Made by a program: the position numbers and the translations under genes. The notes below the pieces were generated by a model that did no database searches, was not told the DNA's origin, and saw only the letters and a list, made by a program, of their open reading frames with translations. This document shows, piece after piece, positions 1-6,654 of a DNA stretch of 12,883 nucleotides; the first letter of the stretch is position 1; every line of letters starts with the position of its first letter. The stretch lies in NCBI GenBank assembly GCA_011391185.1, contig JAABRB010000063.1, forward strand, positions 1-12,883, given 5' to 3'. Origin of the DNA: Betaproteobacteria bacterium (GTDB lineage: Bacteria; Pseudomonadota; Gammaproteobacteria; Burkholderiales; SG8-39).

Positions 1-38
1 GACCGGACGGTAGAGATGCGAAAAGTATTGCGTTTCAT
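1..38 (-). CDS. 5' end of an unidentified gene, truncated by the window edge
   Basis: Reading the minus strand, an ATG at 38-36 is preceded by GAGGAGG about six bases upstream, a near-ideal ribosome binding site. Only twelve codons are in the window (M-K-R-N-T-F-R-I-S-T-V-R). The basic residues could begin a signal peptide, but no hydrophobic core is visible yet, so that is a guess. The gene is co-directional with the amidohydrolase upstream of it (127 bases between stop and start) and could be part of the same unit. The product cannot be identified from twelve residues; the call rests on the ribosome binding site. Confidence 0.5.
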   Translation of the reverse strand, partial: MKRNTFRISTVR

Positions 39-165
39 GGCGATTCCTCCTCGATCGACGATGCACGCGGACGGGGCCGGCTGAGCGGCCTTATGTTCCT
101 CCCCCTGAGGCAAGGGCAGTTAACCACCGCGCGCTCGCGCAAGTCAAGATCGCCCGGTGCCCGGA

Positions 166-1392
166 TCAGGGCGCGCCGGCCACCAGGCGCCCGCCGACGA
201 TCACCGTGCGCGCCAGGGGGCCACTTGCGACCAGATCGGCGGCGTCCGCCGCGTCGGCGATCAGCAAGTCGGCGCGCGCGCCGACCCGGATGCCGTGGTC
301 AGCGCCGAAGCCGAGCAGCCGCGCCGGGGCGCTCGTAACCATCTCGAACGCCCTGCCGAGGTCGTTCGACCCGAGGTGCCCGGCCAGGAGCGTCCAGCGG
401 GCGATTTCGAGCAGATCGCCCGACCCCGACGGGACGAACGGGTCCTGGATGTTGTCCGAGGCACCGGCGACGGTCACCCCGGCGGCGAGCAGCTCAGGCA
501 CGCGCGTCAGCCCGCGCGGCGCGAGCTTCCCGGCATCGCGCCCCTGCAGGAACAGGTTCGCCGCCGGCAGGGTGACCACGCCGATTCCCGCCGCCGCCAT
601 CGCCTCGATCAGGCGGGCGGCTTCGCGCGGCTCGAGCGCGCTCAGTGCCGAGCAATGGCTTGCCACCACCCGGTTCGCCATGCCGTGCGCGCGAGTCCGC
701 TCGATCACTGCCTCGAACTGGGTATGCGATGCGTCGAGATGCTCGTCCAGGTGGAGGTCGATCGGCCGTCCGTGCCGCTCGGCGGCGTCGAACAGCATGT
801 CGAGGAAGCGCATCGGATCGTCGGCATAGGCCGGCGTTCCGCCGATCACGTCGGCGCCGAGCGCGAGCGCTTCCTCAAGCCACTCGCGCGCCGGCACGCC
901 CGCCTTGGTTGCGCCCGACGTGACGAAGGCAACCACCTGCAACCGCAGGCGATCGCGCCAGCGTTCGCGCACGCCGACCAGCGCCTCGACGCCGCGGCAG
1001 CGCGCCTCCGGATCCACGTTTGCGTGCGTGCGGATCGCCACCGTGCCGCGCTCGAGGCAGGCCTGCATCGTGCGCTCGGCGCGCGGGGCGATGTCCTCGA
1101 CGGACATGTCGGCGGCGTAGCGGCGAAAGGCCGCGATCGCCCCGTACAACGTACCCTCCGGGTTCGGCACCGCAAGCCGAGTGCGTGTCTTGTCGAGGTG
1201 CTGGTGAGCGTCGATGAGTCCGGGCGCGACGAGCCGACCGGCGAGTGGAATCTCCGTTACTCCGGGCGGAGGCTCGATCGCGGATGCGACGCGCTCGATC
1301 CTGCCATCGTCGCCGACGAGGACATCGAGCGGCTCCGGTTGGGCTGCGCCGGAACGGACCACGCGTCCGCCGCGAAGAAGGAGGCGAGTCAA
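166..1392 (-). CDS. Amidohydrolase of the cytosine deaminase / AtzC type
   Basis: A 408-residue metal-dependent hydrolase of the amidohydrolase superfamily, expected to remove an amino or amide group from a nitrogen heterocycle or similar compound in the cytoplasm. Visible metal and catalytic residues are H63 and H65 (DAHQHLDK), H214 and E217 (HLDE), H246 (ASHC) and D313 (ASDN); the last four fall at the same numbers as in E. coli CodA. Two CodA substrate-contacting positions differ: Q156 aligns with T158, and D314 is N314. The SDNIQDPFVP segment resembles the SDNI-D-WVP of AtzC (N-isopropylammelide hydrolase). The substrate is therefore probably not cytosine. The start is TTG at 1392, with AGGA about ten bases upstream; I found no in-frame ATG in the adjacent upstream sequence. 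The family call is firm; the substrate is unknown. Confidence 0.85.
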   Translation of the reverse strand: MTRLLLRGGRVVRSGAAQPEPLDVLVGDDGRIERVASAIEPPPGVTEIPLAGRLVAPGLIDAHQHLDKTRTRLAVPNPEGTLYGAIAAFRRYAADMSVEDIAPRAERTMQACLERGTVAIRTHANVDPEARCRGVEALVGVRERWRDRLRLQVVAFVTSGATKAGVPAREWLEEALALGADVIGGTPAYADDPMRFLDMLFDAAERHGRPIDLHLDEHLDASHTQFEAVIERTRAHGMANRVVASHCSALSALEPREAARLIEAMAAAGIGVVTLPAANLFLQGRDAGKLAPRGLTRVPELLAAGVTVAGASDNIQDPFVPSGSGDLLEIARWTLLAGHLGSNDLGRAFEMVTSAPARLLGFGADHGIRVGARADLLIADAADAADLVASGPLARTVIVGGRLVAGAP

Positions 1393-1448
1393 GTGCGAGC
1401 GATCCTGCGGTTGCAGTTGCGTTCGAAGGGCCGCGGGGGCCGATCTCC

Positions 1449-1454
1449 ATATTA
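1449..1454 (-). promoter_or_regulatory. Possible -10 element for the amidohydrolase gene
   Basis: TAATAT on the minus strand, about 57 bases upstream of the TTG start, is the best AT-rich hexamer in the GC-rich 1393-1609 gap between the divergent amidohydrolase and gpt genes. The sequence 17-18 bases further upstream (CTTCGT or ACTTCG) is a poor -35, so the call is tentative. I see no other clear signal in that gap. Confidence 0.25.
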
Positions 1455-1609
1455 GACGCGAATCGGCGACGACGAAGTCTGCGTGGTTTCGCGCCGCCGG
1501 GTCAAGGCCCGATGCGCGCCGTGCGAGATGCGGCGCGCGTGTCCCGCGCCCGGGCGCGGAGGTGTGGCCCAGGGATGACCGATCACGGCGCGACGCGGTA
1601 GACTATTGC

Positions 1610-2128
1610 ATGGGATCTGCTCCTTACGAAGACGAGATCATCGTTTCCTGGGTCGAGCTGCACCGCGACGCCCGGTATCTTTCCGAAGTTCTCCACGAGA
1701 AGGGTGCCTTCAAGGGAATCATCGCCGTGACCCGCGGCGGGCTGGTCCCTGCGGCGCTCGTTGCCCGCGAGCTCGGCATTTACCTGGTCGATACCATCTG
1801 CGTCACCAGCTACGACTCGGGCGGTGCCGTCGGTGCGGCGCAGAACCAGGGGGATGTGCGGCTGTTGAAGGGCGTCCCGGGCGACGGAGACGGGTATCTG
1901 CTGATCGATGACCTGGTGGACACTGGGCGCACCGCCAAGGTGGTGCGCCGATTGCTGCCGAAAGCGCACTTCGCGACGCTCTACGCCAAGCCCGCAGGGC
2001 GACCGATCGTCGACACGTTCGTCAAGGAATTCAAGCAGAACAAGTGGATTCACTTTCCGTGGGACATCGAGTACCGGTTCGCGACGCCGATCAAGGATGG
2101 CGGGCGAGCCTCCGCGGGCCCGGACTGA
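1610..2128 (+). CDS. gpt: Xanthine (guanine) phosphoribosyltransferase
   Basis: A 172-residue purine salvage enzyme that joins PRPP to xanthine or guanine to give XMP or GMP. It aligns closely with E. coli Gpt (152 residues). The segment AVTRGGLVPAALVARELGI is near residues 39-57. The PRPP-binding loop YLLIDDLVDTGRTA lies near 96-109. The KAHFATLYAKPAGRP stretch near 118-132 is followed by a W-I-x-x-PWD segment near 146-152, as in E. coli. The frame stays open upstream to about 1214, but homology begins just after ATG 1610, where I place the start; the ribosome binding site is weak. A short loop insertion near 70-82 and a C-terminal tail of about 15 residues explain the extra length. The gene is alone on its strand and convergent with the mutase operon. 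Xanthine versus hypoxanthine preference cannot be read from sequence, but the Gpt subfamily is clear. Confidence 0.93.
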   Translation: MGSAPYEDEIIVSWVELHRDARYLSEVLHEKGAFKGIIAVTRGGLVPAALVARELGIYLVDTICVTSYDSGGAVGAAQNQGDVRLLKGVPGDGDGYLLIDDLVDTGRTAKVVRRLLPKAHFATLYAKPAGRPIVDTFVKEFKQNKWIHFPWDIEYRFATPIKDGGRASAGPD

Positions 2129-2133
2129 ACGGT

Positions 2134-2198
2134 TTCCGGCGTCTCCCGGAACAGCGCGCGAATTCGGGCGGATGAGCGGGCGGGACGGCGAGTCCCGC
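2134..2198. terminator. Hairpins between convergent gpt and the mutase operon
   Basis: Two stem-loops fill the 74-base gap between converging stop codons. The first is TTCCGG/CCGGAA (2134-2139 with 2146-2151, six-base loop). The second is GCGGGAC/GTCCCGC (2180-2186 with 2192-2198, five-base loop). Neither has a good T run on either strand, so they may pause or block polymerase rather than act as textbook intrinsic terminators. Their place between two operons supports a termination role. Confidence 0.45.
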
Positions 2199-2202
2199 AG
2201 AC

Positions 2203-2616
2203 CTATTCCACTGTGAATGCGCGCTCGCGCGCATTGGCGCGAATGAAGGCGATCACGTCGTCGGCCGACGAGCCGGGCCCGAAGACCTCCTTCACGCCCA
2301 TCTCCTTCATCGGCGCGACGTCGCGCTCGGCGATGACGCCGCCGAAAATCACCAGCACGTCGTCGATTCCCTGTTCCTTCAGGTGCCGGGTGATCTCGCG
2401 CGCGACGGGCATGTGGCCCTCGACCGAGCTCGAGACGCCGATGACGTTGACGTCCTCGTCGATCGCCGTTTCGATGATTTCGCGGGGCTCGAGGAAGTTG
2501 ACGAACACCACTTCCATGCCCGCGTCGCGCAGCTTGGTGGCGAGGTAGCGCACGCCGCGATCGTGGCATTCCATGGTCGTCTTCCCAAGCAGCACCCGGA
2601 TGATTCGTTCGGCCAT
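2203..2616 (-). CDS. B12-binding small subunit of an acyl-CoA mutase
   Basis: A 137-residue stand-alone cobalamin-binding domain, the length usual for small subunits of isobutyryl-CoA and 2-hydroxyisobutyryl-CoA mutases. It matches the C-terminal B12 domain of methylmalonyl-CoA mutase. K12 (equivalent to K604), H18 (H610, the lower axial ligand of cobalt) and G21 are present, as is the later GGVIAERD segment near 92-99. Two motif positions deviate: the Asp of DxHxxG is Glu (E16, ECHDRG), and the SxL motif reads SSS (62-64). It starts at ATG 2616, 22 bases after the large-subunit stop, and is the last gene of the operon. It should pair with the large subunit upstream to bind adenosylcobalamin. 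The domain identity is firm; the partner's substrate is unknown. Confidence 0.9.
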   Translation of the reverse strand: MAERIIRVLLGKTTMECHDRGVRYLATKLRDAGMEVVFVNFLEPREIIETAIDEDVNVIGVSSSVEGHMPVAREITRHLKEQGIDDVLVIFGGVIAERDVAPMKEMGVKEVFGPGSSADDVIAFIRANARERAFTVE

Positions 2617-2638
2617 CTTCTCGATCTCCCAGTGCCGC

Positions 2639-4390
2639 TCAGTACGGCGAACCCCAGCCCAGATGCTTCTTCAGCGCGCCCATCAGCTCGCCGGTGGTGG
2701 CATCGGCGTCCGAGGCCTCGATCATCGCCGGCATGAGACCGCCGATCTCGCTGCCGGCGCAGCGTTTGGCGGCGGTATCCAGCGCGGTCATCGCGCTCTC
2801 CCACTTCCTGGCGTCGCGGCGTGCGCGTAGCTCGCGAACGCGCTCGACGGCGATCCGCTCGCTCTCGGGGTTGACGCGGAACACCTCGATGTCCTGCATC
2901 TCGGCCGACTCGTACTTGTTCATGCCGACCAGCACGCGCTCCTTCGTGTCGACCTGGTCGCGCCACCGCGCGGCGCTCGCCTCGATCTGGGCACGCACGT
3001 AGTCGTGGCACTTGTGATATCCGCCGTGCAATTCGACCTCGTCGAAAATCTTCTCCGCCGCCGCCTCGATCTGGTTGGTGAGGCTCTCCACGTAATAGGA
3101 GCCGCCGAGCGGATCGGCTACGCGCGTGATGCCCGACTCCTCCTGGATGATCTGCTGGATCCGGAGCGCCATCGTGTGCGCGTGCTCGGTCGGGATCGCG
3201 AGCGCCTCGTCGAACGAGCTCACTTCCATCGCCTGCACGCCGGAGAGCGCGGCGCCGAAGGCGTGCAGCGTGGTGCGGATGAGGTTATTGAGCGGCTGCT
3301 GCGCGGTGAGCACCGCGCCGGAAGTATGGGTGTGGATGCGTACGTGCATGCTCTTCGGATCGCGTGCCCCGAGGTCGTGGCATTTACGTGCCCACAGCCG
3401 GCGCAGCGCACGGATCTTGCAGATCTCCTCGAAGAAGTCGTTTGACTGCGAGATCTGGAAGCCGAAGCGCGCCAGGAACTGGTCGGGTGCAAGCCCGCTC
3501 GCAACGCAGGCGCGGGCATAGTCGATTCCGGCCGCAACCGAGAAGGCGACTTCCTGCACGGCGTTGGCGCCGGCTTCCTCCATGCCATAACCGAAGATGT
3601 TCACGGTGTTCCAGCGCGGCATTTCGCGGGTGCAGAAGTCGACGAGCTCGGTCGCGAGCGCCATTCCCGACTTGGGCGGGAAGCAGGTCATGCCGACGTA
3701 GGCGCTCTGGTAGTACCAGCTCATCGAGTTGCCGCCGAGCTTCCCCCACGGCACGCCGCGCCGGCGGGCGTAGGCGAGGTAGTGCGCGAGTACCGGGAGC
3801 ACCTCGTAGTAGGAGATGTGGATGACGTTGATCTTGTCGAGCGCGAGGCCGTCGAAGAGGCGCGCGTTGTCCTCCAGCGAGTACACGGCCATGCCGCACT
3901 GGCCCACGCGGCCCTCGGCCGCAGGGTGGTCGGGGTCCAATCCTTCGTGCGAGACGAGGTCGTAGACCAGGTTATAGAAAGTGTTGCCGAAGTACCCGGT
4001 CATCCCCTGGCTCTGCAGGTAGTCCATGCGCTTGCGGGTGTCTTCCGGCAGGCCGTAGCCAATCACCGGCTGGTTCGCCCAGCGCATGAACTGGTACTGC
4101 GCGGGATAGAGCCCCCGGGTGAAGGGGTACATCCCCGGTGCGGACAGCATGCCGTACGACTGCCCGGCGACGTCGTGGGGAAAGTAGGCCGGCTTGAGCG
4201 GCAAACCGGAGTCGGTCTTCAGGGTATAGGCGGCGGGATCGACGCCGAACTTCTGCGCGATCGCGTCGAACTTGGCCCGCCATTCCGCCTCGAGCTTGCG
4301 GGTTGCCTCGACGAACTCGGGGGTGAACTGCTGCGGCAGCTCGGCTTCGGCGGGCTGCGCGCCGGTCTTCGCGTCAAGCACTGCGCTCAT
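2639..4390 (-). CDS. Divergent B12-dependent acyl-CoA mutase, large (substrate-binding) subunit
   Basis: A 583-residue protein with the TIM-barrel domain of the methylmalonyl-CoA mutase family, lacking the fused B12 domain, which is encoded by the next gene. The family traits are YPFTRG (88-93), the SGAVLTAQQPLNNLIRTT-like region (357-374), DEALAIPTE (394-402) and QEESGITRVADPLGGSYYVE (residues 416-435). These enzymes move a thioester-bearing carbon group between neighbouring carbons by radical chemistry. Against P. shermanii MutB, the Y243-H244 pair (GYHMQEAG) reads GYGMEEAG (267-274), so His is Gly269. R207, which holds the carboxylate of methylmalonyl-CoA, aligns with V232, and Q197 is not conserved. 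It is therefore not a methylmalonyl-CoA mutase. The ATG is preceded by GAGGGAG, and the gene begins 18 bases after the thiolase stop. No chaperone GTPase (MeaB type) is in the window. The family is certain; the reaction is unknown. Confidence 0.88.
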   Translation of the reverse strand: MSAVLDAKTGAQPAEAELPQQFTPEFVEATRKLEAEWRAKFDAIAQKFGVDPAAYTLKTDSGLPLKPAYFPHDVAGQSYGMLSAPGMYPFTRGLYPAQYQFMRWANQPVIGYGLPEDTRKRMDYLQSQGMTGYFGNTFYNLVYDLVSHEGLDPDHPAAEGRVGQCGMAVYSLEDNARLFDGLALDKINVIHISYYEVLPVLAHYLAYARRRGVPWGKLGGNSMSWYYQSAYVGMTCFPPKSGMALATELVDFCTREMPRWNTVNIFGYGMEEAGANAVQEVAFSVAAGIDYARACVASGLAPDQFLARFGFQISQSNDFFEEICKIRALRRLWARKCHDLGARDPKSMHVRIHTHTSGAVLTAQQPLNNLIRTTLHAFGAALSGVQAMEVSSFDEALAIPTEHAHTMALRIQQIIQEESGITRVADPLGGSYYVESLTNQIEAAAEKIFDEVELHGGYHKCHDYVRAQIEASAARWRDQVDTKERVLVGMNKYESAEMQDIEVFRVNPESERIAVERVRELRARRDARKWESAMTALDTAAKRCAGSEIGGLMPAMIEASDADATTGELMGALKKHLGWGSPY

Positions 4391-4408
4391 GGTCGCTCCC
4401 TCTACCTT

Positions 4409-5599
4409 CTACTTAGCCAACTCGAGCACCGCGGCGGTGGCGATGCCGCCGCCGCCGCCGATCGTACAGCAGCCGTAGCGGATGCCTTCGCGGCGCATCG
4501 CATGCACCATTGTGACCAGCGTCCGGCAGCCGCTGTTCCCGACCGGATGGCCGAGCGCGATGCCGCCGCCGGCCGGATTCACGCGGTCGAGTCCGATGCC
4601 GATCTCCTGCATGGACGAGAGCACGACCGACGCGAACGCCTCGTTGATCTCCCACCAGCCGATGTCCGCCGGGCGGAGTTTCGCGCGCTCCAGTGCCAGA
4701 TTCGCGGCCGGGCCGGGGCTCATGCAGATGAGACGCGGATCGACGCCGACTCGCGCGGTGCCGCGAAAAGTTGCGAGCGCCCTGAGACCGAGGTGGTCGG
4801 CCTTGTTGCGCGACATCAACAGCACCGCCGACGCGCCGTCGCTCACCCCGGATGCGTTGCCCGCAGTGACGGTGCCGTCATGCTGGAACGCAGTGGCGAG
4901 CTTTGCGAGTTTCTCGGACGACGTGTCGCGCCGCACGTGCTCGTCGGTGTCGAATATCACCGGACCCTTGCGCGTTTTCACCGTGATCGGGGCGATCTCG
5001 GCCTTGAAGCGACCCTTGTCGATCGATTCCGCCGCGAGCTGTTGCGAGCGCAGCGCGTATTCGTCCTGGGCTTCGCGCGAGATGGCGTACTCCTGCGCGA
5101 TGCGGTCGCCCGACATGCCCATGTTGAACCGGCCGAACCGGTAGGTGGACGCGCTCCAGGTCGACTCCTCGAACTGATCGATGATCTCGGAATGGCCGCG
5201 GCGCTTCCCCCAGCGATGTCCGGTGACGCGATAGGGCGCGGCGCTCATGTTCTCCACGCCGGCGCCGATCATCACCTCGGCCTCGCCGGTCATGATGTCG
5301 CGCACCGCGCAGTTGACCGCCTCGAGCGACGAGCAGCACGCGGCATTCACCGAGTAGCCGTTCACCGACAGCGGGAGCTCCGCTTCCATCGCGCAATAGC
5401 GCGCGATGTTGAGCGCTTCCGAGCTCTGGTACACCTGCCCCATGGCGACGCCCTCGACGTGCTTCGGGTCGATGCCGGAGCGACGCACCGTCTCGCGCAG
5501 CACGTGCGTCGCAATGTCGTGCGCGGGGATGTCCCGCAGCGCGCCGCCGAAGGTGCCCTGCGCGGTACGGCACGCTTCGACTATCACCACTTCGTTCAT
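4409..5599 (-). CDS. Thiolase (acetyl-CoA acyltransferase)
   Basis: A 396-residue thiolase, full length for the family, expected to cleave a 3-oxoacyl-CoA with free CoA to acetyl- or propionyl-CoA and a shortened acyl-CoA. The nucleophilic cysteine is C88 in VNAACCSSLEAV. NEAFA, GGGIALGHPVGNSG (the acid/base His) and CTIGGGGG (the second Cys) follow in normal order near the C-terminus. The nucleophile context CCSSLEA is unlike the common CGSGLQA, which hints at a specialised acyl group. The start is ATG 5599, chosen because AAAGGAGG precedes it by seven bases. It overlaps the dehydrogenase stop as ATGA, so translation is probably coupled. It lies between the dehydrogenase and the mutase genes, supporting a shared pathway. 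Thiolytic rather than biosynthetic direction is inferred from context. Confidence 0.9.
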   Translation of the reverse strand: MNEVVIVEACRTAQGTFGGALRDIPAHDIATHVLRETVRRSGIDPKHVEGVAMGQVYQSSEALNIARYCAMEAELPLSVNGYSVNAACCSSLEAVNCAVRDIMTGEAEVMIGAGVENMSAAPYRVTGHRWGKRRGHSEIIDQFEESTWSASTYRFGRFNMGMSGDRIAQEYAISREAQDEYALRSQQLAAESIDKGRFKAEIAPITVKTRKGPVIFDTDEHVRRDTSSEKLAKLATAFQHDGTVTAGNASGVSDGASAVLLMSRNKADHLGLRALATFRGTARVGVDPRLICMSPGPAANLALERAKLRPADIGWWEINEAFASVVLSSMQEIGIGLDRVNPAGGGIALGHPVGNSGCRTLVTMVHAMRREGIRYGCCTIGGGGGIATAAVLELAK

Positions 5600-6531
5600 G
5601 ACCGGCCTCCTTTCGGAGTCTCGCTGAAATAGTCGTACCACCCGCCGCGGCTCCCGGGCTTGAGCGCCGCCGCGCCCCGGTAGCCTTCCGCAAATATCCG
5701 TTGCGCGATCTCCGGTATCGCCCAGCGCTCGCCGAGCTTGCCGTGCAGGTACGCCTGCGCGTGGTACCAGGAATCAAACGACGCGGTCTTGTCGAGGAGC
5801 TCGAAGACGCCCATCGGCCAGCCGAGCCCGGTCTTCACCATCTCGTCCACCTCGGCGATGCCGCAGATGCCCTGCTCGACGGAGCGCATCGCTTCCGCGA
5901 TGAAGAGATTGATGAAGCGCGTCGTGAAGAAGCCCGGTGCATCGTTGACGACCACCGGCTTCTTGCGCAGGCGCGAGAGAAAATCCACCGTTGCGTCGAC
6001 CACCCACTGCGCCGTCTGCGCGCCGCGGGCCACTTCGACCAGAGGCATCACGTTCGCGGGGTAGAACCAGTGCGTGCCGATCAGCCGTTCGGGCCGCTTT
6101 ATCGCGGCGCCGATCTCGGCGATCATGATCGACGACGTATTGGTCGCGAAGATCGCGGACTCGGACGCAGCGGCCTCCGCTTCTGCGAGCACTGCGTGCT
6201 TGGCGCTCACCACTTCCGGCACGGTCTCGAAGACGAGTTCGGCGTCCCGCACGCCTGCCGCGAGATCCAGCGTCGGCCGCACGCGCGCAAGCGCGTCCAT
6301 GAGCGCCTGCTCGGTGAGCTTGCCCTTCTTCACCAGGCCGGCGAGACCGAAAGGCCCGCTCTCCAGCAGTGACATGCCGTGCTCGAGCGATTCCCTGCGT
6401 CGCGAAACAAGCCGGATCTCGGCGTCCGGGTGCCCCATCAGGCAGGCCGCGACGATGCCGTGGCCCATCAGGCCGCCGCCGCCGATCACGGCGATCCGGC
6501 GAATGTCGGGCATTTGTGCGGGTTTGGACAT
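5596..6531 (-). CDS. 3-hydroxyacyl-CoA dehydrogenase
   Basis: A 311-residue NAD-dependent dehydrogenase that oxidises a 3-hydroxyacyl-CoA to the 3-oxoacyl-CoA, the substrate for the coupled thiolase. The N-terminal Rossmann fold carries GGGGLMG (17-23). FETVPE (101-106) and TNTSS (130-134) line the nucleotide and substrate site. The catalytic His-Glu pair is H154 (GTHWFYP) and E166 (LVEV), with the 12-residue spacing of human HAD. NDAPGFFTTR (196-205) marks the start of the helical C-terminal domain. The length matches single-function enzymes; no hydratase domain is fused. It is the first gene of the four-gene operon. The start is ATG 6531; no strong ribosome binding site is visible, and Met7 at 6513 is an alternative. 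The NAD-binding and catalytic motifs are intact; the acyl group is unknown. Confidence 0.92.
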   Translation of the reverse strand: MSKPAQMPDIRRIAVIGGGGLMGHGIVAACLMGHPDAEIRLVSRRRESLEHGMSLLESGPFGLAGLVKKGKLTEQALMDALARVRPTLDLAAGVRDAELVFETVPEVVSAKHAVLAEAEAAASESAIFATNTSSIMIAEIGAAIKRPERLIGTHWFYPANVMPLVEVARGAQTAQWVVDATVDFLSRLRKKPVVVNDAPGFFTTRFINLFIAEAMRSVEQGICGIAEVDEMVKTGLGWPMGVFELLDKTASFDSWYHAQAYLHGKLGERWAIPEIAQRIFAEGYRGAAALKPGSRGGWYDYFSETPKGGRS

Positions 6532-6586
6532 GGAAAATCAGGTCATGAGGGATCGGGTCGGGGAAACGTGGCCCCGACCGAACCGC

Positions 6587-6616
6587 ATTGTAGGGCACGG
6601 TAGGCAAATTAATCAA
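6587..6616 (-). promoter_or_regulatory. Promoter of the dehydrogenase-thiolase-mutase operon
   Basis: On the minus strand, TTGATT (6616-6611) and TACAAT (6592-6587) are separated by 18 bases and form a good sigma-70 promoter. They would give a leader of about 50 bases before ATG 6531. The -35 overlaps the palindromic operator at 6612-6625, so a repressor bound there should block RNA polymerase. Confidence 0.65.
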
Positions 6617-6625
6617 GCGCTTGCT
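6612..6625. promoter_or_regulatory. KstR2-like operator for the TetR regulator
   Basis: The sequence ATCAAGCGCTTGCT contains the perfect palindrome CAAGCGCTTG and fits every fixed position of the mycobacterial KstR2 consensus AnCAAGnnCTTGnT (consensus recalled from the literature). It lies 29 bases before the regulator's ATG and 80 bases before the operon's first ATG, flanked on both sides by ATTAAT. Regulation of both divergent units by this one site is inferred. Confidence 0.65.
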
Positions 6626-6654
6626 CAATTAATGGGGCAGCCCTACCATGCGGC

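Noticed and set aside
75..90. Hairpin GGCCG/CGGCC as a terminator after the amidohydrolase
   Set aside because: The stem is only five base pairs, with no T run on the minus strand; short GC stems arise by chance here.
157..1455. Plus-strand open frame of 432 codons
   Set aside because: It is antisense to the amidohydrolase, whose metal-site motifs are all present on the minus strand; the plus-strand product resembles no family.
2639..4390. Annotation as methylmalonyl-CoA mutase (mutB)
   Set aside because: The carboxylate-binding arginine and catalytic histidine are missing by alignment, so that name would assign a reaction the sequence does not support.
3782..5632. Plus-strand open frame of 616 codons
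   Set aside because: It lies opposite the well-supported mutase, thiolase and dehydrogenase genes, has a composition dominated by R, A, H and D, and shows no recognisable domain; long antisense frames are expected in GC-rich DNA.
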